A stretch of 64,000 nucleotides of DNA from Sporosarcina aquimarina (GCF_023715615.1 NZ_JAMBOM010000001.1:744001-808000); one strand, 5' to 3'. Positions 32,364 to 42,349 are shown, numbered from the stretch's first letter. Made by a program: numbers and translations. Notes: generated by a model not told the origin, from the letters alone.

Positions 32364-33299
32364 TTAGTGAGCATCATGATCCATATCCATATCCATATCC
32401 ATATCCATATCCATATGTTCTTCGTGCTGATCATCAGTGGATGTAGTCCCACCATGGTTGTGTCCGCTATCTTCCCCTTCAGGAGCGGGTTTGAATTCAA
32501 GGTGGTTTGAGGAATAAGTCTTACGACCGACGTGTTCAGCTTCTAACAAATCGTCGAACTCATCTTCTGTTAGTTTAGGGGCAGTTGTTTTCACATCATT
32601 CACCCATTCTTTGTAATCGGCATCTGACAGTGATTGAGCTTCAAATTCCATTTTGGCAAAACCTTCACCACTGAAGTTCGAGTTTTTCCCGATAAATGAA
32701 CCAGGGACATCCGCAGACATATGGATGGTATTCACCATGTCACTCATCGCATACTTTTGACCAGCGAGTTGTGGAATCCAAAAACTTGTAATCGGTCCGA
32801 AAGAATAAAGTCGGAACTCAATTGGACGGTCAGCAGGGAAATTCACATAATTTACAGTTTCGATTCCCTCTTCAGGGTAACTGAAATGCCATTTCCAGTT
32901 GGAGGAAGAAGCATAGATAACAAGTGGCTTTTCATCTGCATAAGCGACAGATTTTTGCTCCACTGTACTAGTGGTAGACACGGTAACAACCGAAAGAATT
33001 ATTACGATGACGACCGGAATGGCTGTCCAAATGATTTCTAACCATTTGTTTCCTTCTTCGTGTGGTGGTTCGTAATCGTCGTCTAGTTTTGAAGCACGAT
33101 ACTTCACTAGAACAACTGTGTAAAGTACATAAACAACGAGAAGGATACCTGCCATCATTGCGATAGAGAACAGGATTGTGCTCGATAATGTCCTAGCTTG
33201 CGGACCTTTTGGATCTAATATGAGCAGTGGGTTGTCACAACCGGCAAGCAAAATGGCTGTAATAGAAAATAGCGTTAGGGCTATCCACTTTTTTTTCAT
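32364..33299 (-). CDS. qoxA: Quinol oxidase subunit II with a Met/Asp/His tail
   Basis: 311 residues. Lipoprotein signal (LLAGC), the QoxA signature LLILDPKGPQARTL, two helices and a cupredoxin domain with NWKWHFSYPEEGIETVNYV and SFWIPQLAGQKYAMSDM. The two Cu(A) cysteines of cytochrome c oxidases are absent, so the donor is quinol. The C-terminus is unusual: a His-rich stretch, then MDMDMDMDMDMD and HDAH, encoded by a 6-bp tandem repeat at 32380-32415. It is the first gene of the operon. Confidence 0.94.
   Translation of the reverse strand: MKKKWIALTLFSITAILLAGCDNPLLILDPKGPQARTLSSTILFSIAMMAGILLVVYVLYTVVLVKYRASKLDDDYEPPHEEGNKWLEIIWTAIPVVIVIILSVVTVSTTSTVEQKSVAYADEKPLVIYASSSNWKWHFSYPEEGIETVNYVNFPADRPIEFRLYSFGPITSFWIPQLAGQKYAMSDMVNTIHMSADVPGSFIGKNSNFSGEGFAKMEFEAQSLSDADYKEWVNDVKTTAPKLTEDEFDDLLEAEHVGRKTYSSNHLEFKPAPEGEDSGHNHGGTTSTDDQHEEHMDMDMDMDMDMDHDAH
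32380..32415 (-). repeat. 6-bp tandem repeat encoding (Met-Asp)n in QoxA
   Basis: The unit ATCCAT is repeated about six times on the + strand and reads ATGGAT (Met-Asp) in the gene. Copy number can change by slippage without frameshift, since the unit is a multiple of three. Confidence 0.9.
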
Positions 33300-33450
33300 G
33301 ATAGAACTCCTCTCAAGGGTGAAATGGTGACAATGGAAGTCAATTTAGTTAACCGTTAAAATATATTCAAATAATTAAAAACGGTCTGTATTTTTCATGA
33401 AAATGTAAACGACTTCCGTGCGAACTTTATAATAGTACCCTGAAACCTAG

Positions 33451-33479
33451 ATTACAATGCTCAAGTGAGTATGTCACAA
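33451..33479 (-). promoter_or_regulatory. Candidate qox promoter
   Basis: On the minus strand TTGTGA (33474-33479), a 17-base spacer and TGTAAT (33451-33456), about 150 bases before qoxA. The remaining upstream 350 bp show no gene. A cre-like sequence with two mismatches lies near 33398. Confidence 0.3.
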
Positions 33480-33652
33480 AAGGTTCTTATCTGTTTTGAT
33501 TCATGAGCGAACTAGTTGCACCCCCCATTAAATGGGTGATATAATAATTAAGAATTTGTCTAATGAAGTTATTAGAAATATAGGTTTTTTTAGGCAAGTC
33601 GGAGAGTTATGAGGATTTAGAAGTGACAAGGATGTCCATTTTTAGGCAAACA

Positions 33653-33696
33653 AAAACAGCTTTTCTTTATGCGTTAAGCAAAAGAAAAGCTGTTTT
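33653..33696. terminator. Bidirectional terminator
   Basis: A perfect 16-bp stem (AAAACAGCTTTTCTTT and its complement) with a 12-base loop. It lies about 50 bases beyond the minus-strand small gene ending at 33748. Confidence 0.75.
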
Positions 33697-33747
33697 ATGT
33701 ATCAACGTCATCTTGAAAAGTCTGTAGGTTGAGTTGTGCTTTCAAAA

Positions 33748-33894
33748 TCAGTTGACAACCTCGTGAGTAAGTTCTTCATCTTTAAAGTATAAGAAGTGTT
33801 CTTCGTCTAATTCATTTATACGTTCCTTATTCAAGCCAGCAGCTAGATGTCCTTCGAAAATTGTTTCCCACCAAGTATCAGTTGTTGTCATCAT
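33748..33894 (-). CDS. Small acidic protein (48 residues)
   Basis: MMTTTDTWWETIFEGHLAAG and LNKERINELDEEHFLYFKDE from the ATG at 33894, preceded by AGGGAGG. It is soluble, acidic and rich in aromatic residues, with a double Trp near the start. The good ribosome site and a downstream terminator support it as a real gene. Family and function unknown to me. Confidence 0.6.
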   Translation of the reverse strand: MMTTTDTWWETIFEGHLAAGLNKERINELDEEHFLYFKDEELTHEVVN

Positions 33895-34215
33895 TAGTTC
33901 CTCCCTTAAAGAATGTGGTTGGTTGCTTGTTATACACTCTTTACCCAAACTTTAATTAGCTCAAAACGTTCTTCTAAAAAAAGCTCCGATAGTCCTGCAA
34001 CTAAATTCTAATTTTGTAGGACTGCCTGATGTGGTTAGTATATGAATCGACAGGAGTTGCTAACCTGCGTATTTTGTCGGAATTAATGAAAACGAAAACA
34101 GATCCTTTTGAATGATTGACTTTTAGACAGCTTTTTGTTATTTGTAGGTTGGATTTTTGCTTAACATTCGAAGGGCAGTTAAGATAGAAGAAACTGCTTA
34201 AGAGGAGGAACGTCC
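33895..34215. other. Intergenic region upstream of the aldehyde dehydrogenase
   Basis: 320 bp with a cre box (34086-34100) as the only element I can support. No open frame of note. Confidence 0.4.
34086..34100 (+). promoter_or_regulatory. cre box (CcpA operator)
   Basis: ATGAAAACGAAAACA fits WTGNAANCGNWNNCW at every position. It lies 115 bases before the aldehyde dehydrogenase start codon, so repression by preferred sugars is likely. Confidence 0.65.
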
Positions 34216-35604
34216 ATGAATTTTACATCTCAAGACGTAGAATCAATAATTAAGCGTCAGCATGCTTATTACTTTTCAGGGGTAACTCGTTCTGTTGAAT
34301 TTAGAAAAGAAATGCTAATCCGTTTAAAAGAAGCGATTCAAGCAAACGAACAAGATATCGAAAAAGCGCTCTACAAGGACTTGCGGAAAAATCCTTTTGA
34401 ATCATATGTAACTGAAATCGGATTTGTTCTTTCAAGTATTGGTCATGTGCTGAAACATTTAGATGAATGGATGGAACCAGAAATAGCAAAAACACCATTG
34501 TATTTACAACCAGGGAAAAGTTATGTACTCCGTGAACCGTATGGATCGGTTTTAGTAATTGGACCGTTTAATTACCCGTTTCAACTAGTCATTGAGCCGG
34601 TCATAGGTGCTATAGCTGCTGGAAACTGTGTAGTTGCAAAGCCATCTGAAGCAGCACCTCATACTGCTGCAGTTGTTAGAAAAATACTGGAACAGCAATT
34701 TCCACCCGAGTATGTTTGTGTAGTAGAAGGTGCAAAAGAAGAAACTTCAGCCTTGATACATGCCCCGTTTGATTCAATTTTCTTTACCGGCAGTGTTGCG
34801 GTAGGCAAAATTGTTATGAAAGCGGCATCTGAACGTCTAACCCCCGTAACTCTTGAACTAGGTGGTAAGAGTCCTGCAATTGTAGATCAAACAGCAAATT
34901 TAAAAATAGCTGCTGAACGGATTGTATGGGGAAAGTTCTCGAATGCGGGTCAAACGTGTGTTGCACCAGATTATGTAGTGGCACATAAATCCATTCAGGA
35001 ACAACTACTAAAAGAAATTAAAAAAGCCATTCGCCGATTTTATGGAAAAGATGCATCCTCAAGCAAGGATTACGGTCGAATTATTAATGAGAAACAATTC
35101 GAACGGCTTCAAACTATTCTTGAAAAAGAGCAACCTTTTGTAAGTAGTGGTGGAACTACTGACAGAGCTGACTTATATATCGAACCGACTGTCCTAGAAG
35201 GTGTTCATTTTGACAGCCCTTCTATGGAAGATGAATTGTTCGGACCGATCTTGCCTGTACTTGAGTATGAAAACTTAGGGGCTTTGTTGCATAAAATTCG
35301 TAAAATGCCAAAACCACTTGCTGGATATATGTTTACTGAAAATGAGGAAGCCGCTACATACTTCACAGAACAGTTGCCATTTGGAGGAGGATGTATCAAT
35401 GATACGATTTCTCATGTTGGCAACATTCACATGCCATTCGGAGGAGTGGGATCTTCAGGACAAGGTAATTATCATGGAAAAGCAAGCTTTGATGTCTTCA
35501 CCCATGAAAAAGCTATGATGAATCGTAGTACTGCGATTCCGATGAGAGCTGCTTTTCCTCCATACGGTAATAAGCTGAAATACATTAAACCGCTGATTCG
35601 TTAA
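34216..35604 (+). CDS. Aldehyde dehydrogenase (YwdH-like, class 3 type)
   Basis: 462 residues. NAD(P)-binding fold with VIGPFNYPFQLVIEPVIGAI, catalytic Glu in VTLELGGKSPAIVD, catalytic Cys in NAGQTCVAPDYV and the closing MPFGGVGSSGQGNYHGKASF. The short length and hydrophobic C-terminus (RAAFPPYGNKLKYI) match class 3, fatty-aldehyde-type enzymes such as B. subtilis YwdH. It oxidises an aldehyde to the acid. GAGGAGG lies before the ATG. Single gene, with a cre box upstream and a terminator that overlaps the last codons. Confidence 0.92.
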   Translation: MNFTSQDVESIIKRQHAYYFSGVTRSVEFRKEMLIRLKEAIQANEQDIEKALYKDLRKNPFESYVTEIGFVLSSIGHVLKHLDEWMEPEIAKTPLYLQPGKSYVLREPYGSVLVIGPFNYPFQLVIEPVIGAIAAGNCVVAKPSEAAPHTAAVVRKILEQQFPPEYVCVVEGAKEETSALIHAPFDSIFFTGSVAVGKIVMKAASERLTPVTLELGGKSPAIVDQTANLKIAAERIVWGKFSNAGQTCVAPDYVVAHKSIQEQLLKEIKKAIRRFYGKDASSSKDYGRIINEKQFERLQTILEKEQPFVSSGGTTDRADLYIEPTVLEGVHFDSPSMEDELFGPILPVLEYENLGALLHKIRKMPKPLAGYMFTENEEAATYFTEQLPFGGGCINDTISHVGNIHMPFGGVGSSGQGNYHGKASFDVFTHEKAMMNRSTAIPMRAAFPPYGNKLKYIKPLIR

Positions 35605-35622
35605 GAACAGCGGTTTTTCTTT
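35588..35622 (+). terminator. Terminator overlapping the aldehyde dehydrogenase stop
   Basis: AACCGCTG (35588-35595) pairs with CAGCGGTT (35608-35615) and is followed by TTTCTTTT. Confidence 0.75.
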
Positions 35623-35640
35623 TGATTCGTTAATTCAACC

Positions 35641-35669
35641 ATGACGTAGCAACAAAAAAAACGTATAAT
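35641..35669 (+). promoter_or_regulatory. murE promoter
   Basis: ATGACG, a 17-base spacer and a perfect TATAAT (35664-35669), about 80 bases before the ATG. Confidence 0.5.
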
Positions 35670-35747
35670 GAATGTATTGCCTAAAAAAGCAGATGGTCGA
35701 AAATCGAAAATGGATCACTGTAAGGTACGGCTGAACGGAGGAGTACA

Positions 35748-37238
35748 ATGAATACAAAACAATTATTGGCGGTTTTGCCAGTTAAACGTGAGGTAGGGGT
35801 ACTACCTGAACAAGTAACAGATTTAACAACAGACTCTCGAGCTGTCAGTGCAGGAGGATTATTTGTCTGTATCGAAGGCTTTACAGTAGATGGCCACCAA
35901 TATGTTAGACAAGCAGTCGAATTAGGCGCAAGGGTCATCATCGCTTCCAAACCAATAGAAGTCGATCTTGATAAAGTGGCGGTGGTGTACGTAGAAAACA
36001 CTTCTAGAGCAATTAGCTTACTCGCTTCTGCTTGGTGTGGCTATCCATCTAAACGAATGAAAATGATCGGGGTAACAGGGACGAACGGAAAAACGAGTGT
36101 AAGTAATATCATTCATGGCATCCTAATGGGAGTTGGTGAACGTTCAGCTGTCTCAGGGACAATCGGGTTCAACTTGGATGGCGTATTGTATGAAACAGAA
36201 AATACTACGACGGACGTGTTGACAACACAAAAGATGATTGCTCGTGCAGCAGAAGAAGGTTGCGACACGATGACGATGGAAGTTTCTTCTCATGGTCTCA
36301 TAGAGGGACGGTTAGCAGGAACAGAATTCGATATTGCCATCTTCACGAACTTGACACATGATCATTTGGATTTCCACGGAACGATGGAGAACTATGGTAA
36401 TGCGAAAGGTCTTCTGTTTGCTCAGCTTGGGCAAGATTTACAACAACATAAAGTTGCCGTGTTGAACGCAGATGATAAGTGGCACACTAAGATGAAGGAG
36501 ATGACATCCTATCCTGTGCTAACTTATGGAATTCATGCGGATGCAATGTTCTCAGCTTCAAATATCGACCTTCGAACAGATGGAAGCTCGTTTACGCTAC
36601 ACTCGCCAGAAGGTGAATGGGAAGTAGAAATGCGAATGATTGGTGAGTTTAGTGTATCCAATGCGCTAGCTGCGATTACTGCGCTCTACGCAAAAGGACT
36701 TGCAATACCAGATATCTTAGCGCCACTCCGTTTTCTCGCGCCTATTAAAGGGCGAATGGAACGAGTGGAAACTGAACTGCCTTTAACAATCTACGTGGAC
36801 TATGCTCATTCTGCAGATGCGATAGAAAAAGCGATCGATGCCATACTGCCGTATAAATCAGCAGAATCAAAACTTATCTTTGTCATTGGTACAGGAGGAA
36901 ACCGAGATCGGAAGAAACGTCCAGTGATGGCTGAAAAAGCTTCAGCTGCAGATTACGTGATTTTAACGACCGACGATCCAAGAGACGAACCGTATGACTC
37001 CATAACATCTGAACTTGCAGCAGGAATGACCCATCAACAGTTTGCATGTATAGGAGATCGCGAAGCTGCCGTACGACATGCGATTGAAATTGCTGATGAA
37101 GGCGATATTATTATCTTTGCAGGTAAAGGACATGAAGATTATCAAATTATCGGTTCAACAAAATATCCACATTCAGATGCAACGATTGCACTTGAAGAGG
37201 CAGAAAAGAAATTTGGTAAAGGCTTGATCGGCAGCTAA
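35748..37238 (+). CDS. murE: UDP-MurNAc-tripeptide synthetase (MurE)
   Basis: 496 residues with the three Mur ligase domains. ATP loop MIGVTGTNGKTSVSNI (about 103-118), carbamylated-Lys region NAKGLLFAQLGQ, VDYAHSADAIEKAI and the ADP-binding VIGTGGNRDRKKRPVMAEKA. The residue that chooses the third amino acid lies in TTDDPRDEP, not the DNPR of meso-diaminopimelate enzymes. The gene stands outside a dcw cluster and directly before prfC, as in staphylococci, which use L-lysine. Lysine addition is therefore a reasonable guess for this organism. CGGAGGAG lies before the ATG. Confidence 0.95.
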   Translation: MNTKQLLAVLPVKREVGVLPEQVTDLTTDSRAVSAGGLFVCIEGFTVDGHQYVRQAVELGARVIIASKPIEVDLDKVAVVYVENTSRAISLLASAWCGYPSKRMKMIGVTGTNGKTSVSNIIHGILMGVGERSAVSGTIGFNLDGVLYETENTTTDVLTTQKMIARAAEEGCDTMTMEVSSHGLIEGRLAGTEFDIAIFTNLTHDHLDFHGTMENYGNAKGLLFAQLGQDLQQHKVAVLNADDKWHTKMKEMTSYPVLTYGIHADAMFSASNIDLRTDGSSFTLHSPEGEWEVEMRMIGEFSVSNALAAITALYAKGLAIPDILAPLRFLAPIKGRMERVETELPLTIYVDYAHSADAIEKAIDAILPYKSAESKLIFVIGTGGNRDRKKRPVMAEKASAADYVILTTDDPRDEPYDSITSELAAGMTHQQFACIGDREAAVRHAIEIADEGDIIIFAGKGHEDYQIIGSTKYPHSDATIALEEAEKKFGKGLIGS

Positions 37239-37271
37239 ATGTCGGGCTCATATATGAAGGAGAATAAGTAA

Positions 37272-38846
37272 ATGACTAAAAATATGCAAGAAGAAATTGC
37301 TTCAAGACGAACGTTTGCCATCATCTCTCACCCAGATGCCGGGAAGACGACAATGACAGAGAAACTACTCTATTTCGGTGGTGCCATTCGAGATGCCGGA
37401 ACAGTTAAGGGAAAGAAAACTGGTAAGTACGCAACGTCCGACTGGATGGAAATTGAAAAACAACGTGGTATTTCGGTAACTTCATCTGTTTTGCAATTCG
37501 ATTACGATGGAAAACGGGTTAATATTTTGGATACACCAGGACACGAAGACTTTAGTGAAGATACCTATCGAACACTTATGGCAGTAGATGCGGCGGTTAT
37601 GATGGTCGACTCAGCAAAAGGAATCGAGCCTCAAACCATCAAGCTCTTCAAAGTTTGTCGTATGCGAGGGATACCCATTTTCACGTTCATGAACAAAATG
37701 GACCGTCAAGGTAAAGAACCGCTTGAGTTAATGGAAGAACTAGAAGAAGTTCTTGGCATCGAGTCCTACGCAATGAACTGGCCCATCGGTATGGGGAAAG
37801 AGTTCATGGGGATTTACGATCGTTACAACAATCGCATTGAACAAGCCCGTGTTGTAGGGGAAGATAAGTATCTTGAGTTAGACGACGAAGGTCAACTGGC
37901 TAAACCTCATCCAATGATGGAAACCTCTTATTACAAACAAGCAGTGGAAGATGCATTGTTGTTAGAAGAAGCTGGAAATTCTTTTGATGAAACCCGCGTT
38001 GCAAAGGGCGAGCTAACGCCGGTATTTTTCGGAAGTGCTTTGACAAACTTTGGCGTACAAACATTTTTGGAGACCTTTTTAAACTTTGCTCCCGCTCCAC
38101 AACCTCGTATAACAGAGAACGAGCAATATGTAGACCCTATGACGGATGAATTTTCTGGTTTCATCTTTAAGATTCAGGCAAATATGAATCCAGCTCACCG
38201 GGACCGGATTGCGTTCGTTCGAATTGTGTCTGGTTCGTTTGAAAGAGGAATGTCAGTAAACATACCTCGTATAGGGAAAACAGTAAAGTTATCACAAACA
38301 ACTCAGTTTCTTGCAGATGATCGTGAGACAGTGAATGAAGCTGTAGCAGGAGACATTATCGGATTGTATGACACAGGGAACTATCAAATTGGAGATACTG
38401 TTGTTGGTGGCAAATCTACCTACCAATTCGAAGCGTTGCCACAGTTCAACCCAGAATTATTCGTCAAAGTTACGGCAAAGAATGTCATGAAGTCGAAACA
38501 CTTCCATAAGGGAATTTTACAGCTTGTTCAAGAAGGGGCTATTCAGTATTACAAAACACTTCACACTGAAGAAGTCATTCTTGGTGCGGTAGGTCAGCTT
38601 CAATTTGAGGTATTTGAGCACCGTATGAAAAATGAATATAACGTCGAAGTCCAAATGGAGCACATTGGCTCAAAAGTTGCGCGTTGGATTGAAAACGAAG
38701 CAGACGTAAAGGAATCTATGACTGGTCCACGCTCTATGCTTGTAAAAGACCGTTTTGATAACTTAGTCTTCTTATTCGAAAACGACTTTGCAATGCGTTG
38801 GTTCGGGGACAAATTCCCAGATATTCGTTTATATAGTTTGTTATAA
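37272..38846 (+). CDS. prfC: Peptide chain release factor 3 (RF3)
   Basis: 524 residues. GTPase with G1 [15 protein letters not shown], switch [21 protein letters not shown] and G4 [32 protein letters not shown] is the RF3 switch I signature. The C-terminal part [20 protein letters not shown] is also typical. RF3 recycles RF1 and RF2 from the ribosome after peptide release. It lies 33 bp after murE, likely co-transcribed, and ends at a terminator. Confidence 0.97.
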   Translation: MTKNMQEEIASRRTFAIISHPDAGKTTMTEKLLYFGGAIRDAGTVKGKKTGKYATSDWMEIEKQRGISVTSSVLQFDYDGKRVNILDTPGHEDFSEDTYRTLMAVDAAVMMVDSAKGIEPQTIKLFKVCRMRGIPIFTFMNKMDRQGKEPLELMEELEEVLGIESYAMNWPIGMGKEFMGIYDRYNNRIEQARVVGEDKYLELDDEGQLAKPHPMMETSYYKQAVEDALLLEEAGNSFDETRVAKGELTPVFFGSALTNFGVQTFLETFLNFAPAPQPRITENEQYVDPMTDEFSGFIFKIQANMNPAHRDRIAFVRIVSGSFERGMSVNIPRIGKTVKLSQTTQFLADDRETVNEAVAGDIIGLYDTGNYQIGDTVVGGKSTYQFEALPQFNPELFVKVTAKNVMKSKHFHKGILQLVQEGAIQYYKTLHTEEVILGAVGQLQFEVFEHRMKNEYNVEVQMEHIGSKVARWIENEADVKESMTGPRSMLVKDRFDNLVFLFENDFAMRWFGDKFPDIRLYSLL

Positions 38847-38862
38847 GCATTGTCCTACATTG

Positions 38863-38897
38863 AAAACTCGTTACATATTTATGTACGAGTTTTTTTA
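38863..38897 (+). terminator. Terminator after prfC
   Basis: AAAACTCGT pairs with ACGAGTTTT, followed by further Ts. Confidence 0.8.
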
Positions 38898-38924
38898 CTA
38901 TCATAAAATTTTTAAACGTTCTGT

Positions 38925-38953
38925 TTGAACTCAAGCGACGTATTGCATATGAT
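38925..38953 (+). promoter_or_regulatory. Promoter of the RND pump gene
   Basis: TTGAAC (38925-38930), a spacer of exactly 17 and TATGAT (38948-38953), 36 bases before the ATG. Confidence 0.6.
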
Positions 38954-38989
38954 GAAAGTACTGTATTACAGACAAAAGGGGACGCGCAC

Positions 38990-41900
38990 ATGAAAATAAG
39001 CGATTTTTCGATTAAACGCCCGGTGTTTACAATTGTTACGATGTTTTTAATTATTATCTTAGGGGCCGTATCATTTCTAAAAATACCCGTTACGCTCATA
39101 CCAGATTTAAATCCACCTGTCGCAGTGGTCGTTGCGAATTATGGAGGGGCATCTCCAACAGAAGTAAGCGAAAAACTAACAAAACCATTAGAAGAAAGTC
39201 TTTCCACAGCACCTGGATTAAAGACCTTGCAATCTACTTCCCAAGAAGGTGCTACCTTAGTATTCATGATGTTTGATTGGTCTGCCGATTTAGATGATGT
39301 TCAACTAGATATCTTGCAGCGCATTGACCAGGTTCCTGTACCTGAAGGTGCGGATAAACCTCGTTTCATGAAGTTTGATCCTTCTCAATTCCCAGTTATT
39401 CAACTCTCACTTAAAACAGACTCTGATGATATTGATATTCGGAAGATAGCGGAGGAATTGGAAACAGAATTACGTCAAACTGAAGGTGTCGCAAGTGTCA
39501 GCGTATCCGGTAAACTTGTTGAAGAAATTCAAATCGTATTAGATGAAAGTAAACTAGAAAAGAACGGACTCACTCAAGCGGACGTGTTACAAGCAGTTCA
39601 AGCTTCGAATGTAACGATGCCAGGTGAGCCAGTTAGTGCCTCGGGTGGCAAACAACTTACTACGCGTATCATCAGTACCCTCAACTCAGCAGATGATGTG
39701 AAAAATGTCATTATTGGTCCAAACCCTGTAACTGGGAAGCGAATGTATGTAAAAGACGTCGCAGCTGTCACCCTCACAGAAGCAAATAATGGGACGTTAA
39801 CTCGTGCAAATGACCAACAAGCCGTGTTACTCTCAGTCCTCCAGGAATCGGGAGCGAATACTGCTGAAGTGTCCAAGTCTTTCAAACAATCCTTAGATCA
39901 GATGTTAGACGAAAAACAATATAAAGACGTAGATGCGGATATATTATTTGACCAAGGTGATTATGTAAAATTGGCTATTAATAACATTGGTCAATCACTC
40001 ATTCTGGGTGGTCTCTTCGCCATGATCGTTCTTTTCTTCTTCCTACGGGGAATTAGAAGCCCGATAATTATTGGCGTTGCAATTCCTTATTCTGTTATTG
40101 TGACATTCGTGCTAATGTTCTTTGCGGATTTCTCGCTCAATATTATGACGTTGGGTGCGTTAGCCCTCGGTATCGGAATGCTAGTGGATAATTCCATTGT
40201 CGTAATTGAAAATATTGAACGACACCTTGCTATGGGGAAAGACCGAAAAGTCGCAGCTAGTGAAGGGGCAAAAGAAATTAGTGGGGCAATCATTGCATCC
40301 ACATTGACGACACTGGCTGTTTTTGTTCCAGTCATTTTCATTAGTGGATTGATCGGACAAATCTTTACTCAATTTGCGTTGACGATCTCATTCAGTTTAT
40401 TTGCATCATTAGTTGTTGCATTGACTGTTGTGCCAATGATGGCGAGTCGCATGTTACGTAAACCACGTCGCAATGTAGAAGCACGTAGACGTCGCTCGAA
40501 AACACTCAGTACATTTGAGAAGTCCATCAAGTGGTCTTTAGGTCATCGATTCCTTATTCTAGTCATGACGGTAGTTTTACTTGGCGCTAGTGCATTTGGT
40601 TTGTTTAAAGTAGGGACGGAATTTTTACCGTCTACTGATGAAGGTTTCTTCAGCATTAATGTTGAACTTCCAAATGGATCTTCACTAGAAACAACGAATG
40701 AAGCAGTTAAAAAAGTAGAAGATGTGTTGAAAGAACAAAAAGATGTCGATGTATATGTCAGTCTAGTTGGAGGAACCCAACAGTCCATGGCACAAGGAGG
40801 TTCACAAGCGGATACGGCTGAAATGTATGTAAAGCTAAAACCACTAGACGACCGGGAACGCTCTGTATTCGATTTCATGGATGATGTAAAGCCCAAAGTG
40901 AACAAAGCAATTGGGGATACTGCTGAAATTAGCTTCAACGTACAAGCGGCTGCAGGTTCAAATCCAAATACGTTGACATTCGCTATTGAAGATACAAACG
41001 AGACCCGTTTAAATGAAGCAACTGAAAAAATAGATGATGCTCTTACTAAAGTGGATGGTGTGACGGATGTATCCAATAACTTGATGGATACAGTAGAAGA
41101 AGTTCAAGTAACTGTCGATCAAAAGTTAGCTGCTGATTTCGGTTTAGCCCCATATCAAGTGGCTCAAACGATTACAGACGTTACACGAGGTACATTTGCG
41201 ACTCAAATTGTCGATGAAAATGATCAAGTATTGACGGTGAATGTCCAGTATGACAAAAAGTTTTACAAAGATACGGGTGCTTTAAGAAAGATTAAGCTCC
41301 GTACACCAACAGGGCAGTTTGTTAAGTTAGGGCAGATTGCGAAAATCGATATAGCTGAAGGTCCTGTTGCCATTCAACGAGTTGACCAGGCTCACTCTGT
41401 TTCTTATGAAGTGAAGTATGAAAATGATAAATCACTTGGAGAAATGACGAAATCCGTGAACGAGGCAATTGACGAACTCAAGTTGCCGGATGAAGTGAAG
41501 ATGTCCTACAGTGGAGACCGCGAGCTCTTTGAGAGTGCAGCAAACGATATGCTGCTTGCACTTATACTTGCAGTAGTTCTCGTTTACATTGTTATGGCAG
41601 CTCAATTTGAGTCGTTTAAATACCCATTTGTTATCATGTTCTCTGTTCCGTTAATGGTGATTGGTGTCGCGATTGGTTTGTTTGTGACGGATACCCCTAT
41701 AAGTGTCACTTCGATCATTGGTATTCTTGTGTTAGTAGGAATTGTTGTGAACAACGGAATTGTCCTTGTGGACTACATTAACCAGCAAAAGGCTGCTGGT
41801 ATGAAATCGTATGATGCAATCGTCATCTCTGTTAAAAACCGGGTGCGTCCGATTCTTATGACAGCTCTGACGACAATTCTCGGCCTGTTACCACTTGCAC

Positions 41901-42076
41901 TTGGTATCGGTGAAGGTACAGAAATAAACCAACCGATGGGAATTGCCGTAATTGGTGGGCTCATCAGCTCCACGTTCCTAACACTCTTTATCGTACCGAT
42001 TATTTATAGTCTCTTCGATAAAGAAACAAGAAGACGTGCACGTCCAACGACATCTGTGGATAACAATAAAGATTGA
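38990..42076 (+). CDS. swrC: RND-family efflux pump (SwrC/AcrB type)
   Basis: 1028 residues, with duplicated halves each made of a membrane helix and a large outer loop, followed by helix blocks. MKISDFSIKRPVFTIVTMFL and the TM4 motif LGIGMLVDNSIVVIENIERH with the proton-relay Asp are typical of HAE1 pumps. The second half repeats the plan with IIGILVLVGIVVNNGIVLVD. In Firmicutes the pump works without outer membrane partners; B. subtilis SwrC exports surfactin. No adaptor gene is adjacent. GGGGACG precedes the ATG and a promoter and terminator frame it as a single gene. Confidence 0.93.
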   Translation: MKISDFSIKRPVFTIVTMFLIIILGAVSFLKIPVTLIPDLNPPVAVVVANYGGASPTEVSEKLTKPLEESLSTAPGLKTLQSTSQEGATLVFMMFDWSADLDDVQLDILQRIDQVPVPEGADKPRFMKFDPSQFPVIQLSLKTDSDDIDIRKIAEELETELRQTEGVASVSVSGKLVEEIQIVLDESKLEKNGLTQADVLQAVQASNVTMPGEPVSASGGKQLTTRIISTLNSADDVKNVIIGPNPVTGKRMYVKDVAAVTLTEANNGTLTRANDQQAVLLSVLQESGANTAEVSKSFKQSLDQMLDEKQYKDVDADILFDQGDYVKLAINNIGQSLILGGLFAMIVLFFFLRGIRSPIIIGVAIPYSVIVTFVLMFFADFSLNIMTLGALALGIGMLVDNSIVVIENIERHLAMGKDRKVAASEGAKEISGAIIASTLTTLAVFVPVIFISGLIGQIFTQFALTISFSLFASLVVALTVVPMMASRMLRKPRRNVEARRRRSKTLSTFEKSIKWSLGHRFLILVMTVVLLGASAFGLFKVGTEFLPSTDEGFFSINVELPNGSSLETTNEAVKKVEDVLKEQKDVDVYVSLVGGTQQSMAQGGSQADTAEMYVKLKPLDDRERSVFDFMDDVKPKVNKAIGDTAEISFNVQAAAGSNPNTLTFAIEDTNETRLNEATEKIDDALTKVDGVTDVSNNLMDTVEEVQVTVDQKLAADFGLAPYQVAQTITDVTRGTFATQIVDENDQVLTVNVQYDKKFYKDTGALRKIKLRTPTGQFVKLGQIAKIDIAEGPVAIQRVDQAHSVSYEVKYENDKSLGEMTKSVNEAIDELKLPDEVKMSYSGDRELFESAANDMLLALILAVVLVYIVMAAQFESFKYPFVIMFSVPLMVIGVAIGLFVTDTPISVTSIIGILVLVGIVVNNGIVLVDYINQQKAAGMKSYDAIVISVKNRVRPILMTALTTILGLLPLALGIGEGTEINQPMGIAVIGGLISSTFLTLFIVPIIYSLFDKETRRRARPTTSVDNNKD

Positions 42077-42090
42077 TAGAAGTTGACTTA

Positions 42091-42123
42091 AAAGCAGAGG
42101 AGAAGATCCCTCTGCTTTTTTGT
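42091..42123 (+). terminator. Terminator after swrC
   Basis: AAAGCAGAGG pairs with CCTCTGCTTT across an 8-base loop; six Ts follow. Confidence 0.85.
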
Positions 42124-42349
42124 ATGGAATGAATAGGACAATCATTCATAGAATGTACCGATTTCTCATATAATGTGAGTATCTGCAAAGGAATGTTTTA
42201 TTTGAAAAAACAGCAGCTACAAAATACGATTCTCCTTATTGGTATCGATTGTGTCGAAACTAAAACATCGAGAAGAAACTTATTTGAAAAAGCGGATGTT
42301 TAGTTTACAGAACAGCTGATGATCAGTATAATAAAGGGAGAAAAGTACC
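42124..42349. other. Intergenic region before the riboswitch
   Basis: One 33-codon TTG frame (42202-42303, MKKQQLQNTILLIGIDCVET) has an AAAGGA upstream but no other support. Otherwise nothing visible; a promoter for the riboswitch transcript should lie at the right end (a GATCAGTATAATAAA stretch near 42321-42335 gives a TATAAT). Confidence 0.35.

Noticed and set aside
33398-33412. cre box before qoxA
   Set aside because: Two mismatches at key positions (TG in place of the central CG, and the last base).
42202-42303. 33-codon TTG frame before the riboswitch
   Set aside because: Only a weak ribosome site supports it; no motif.
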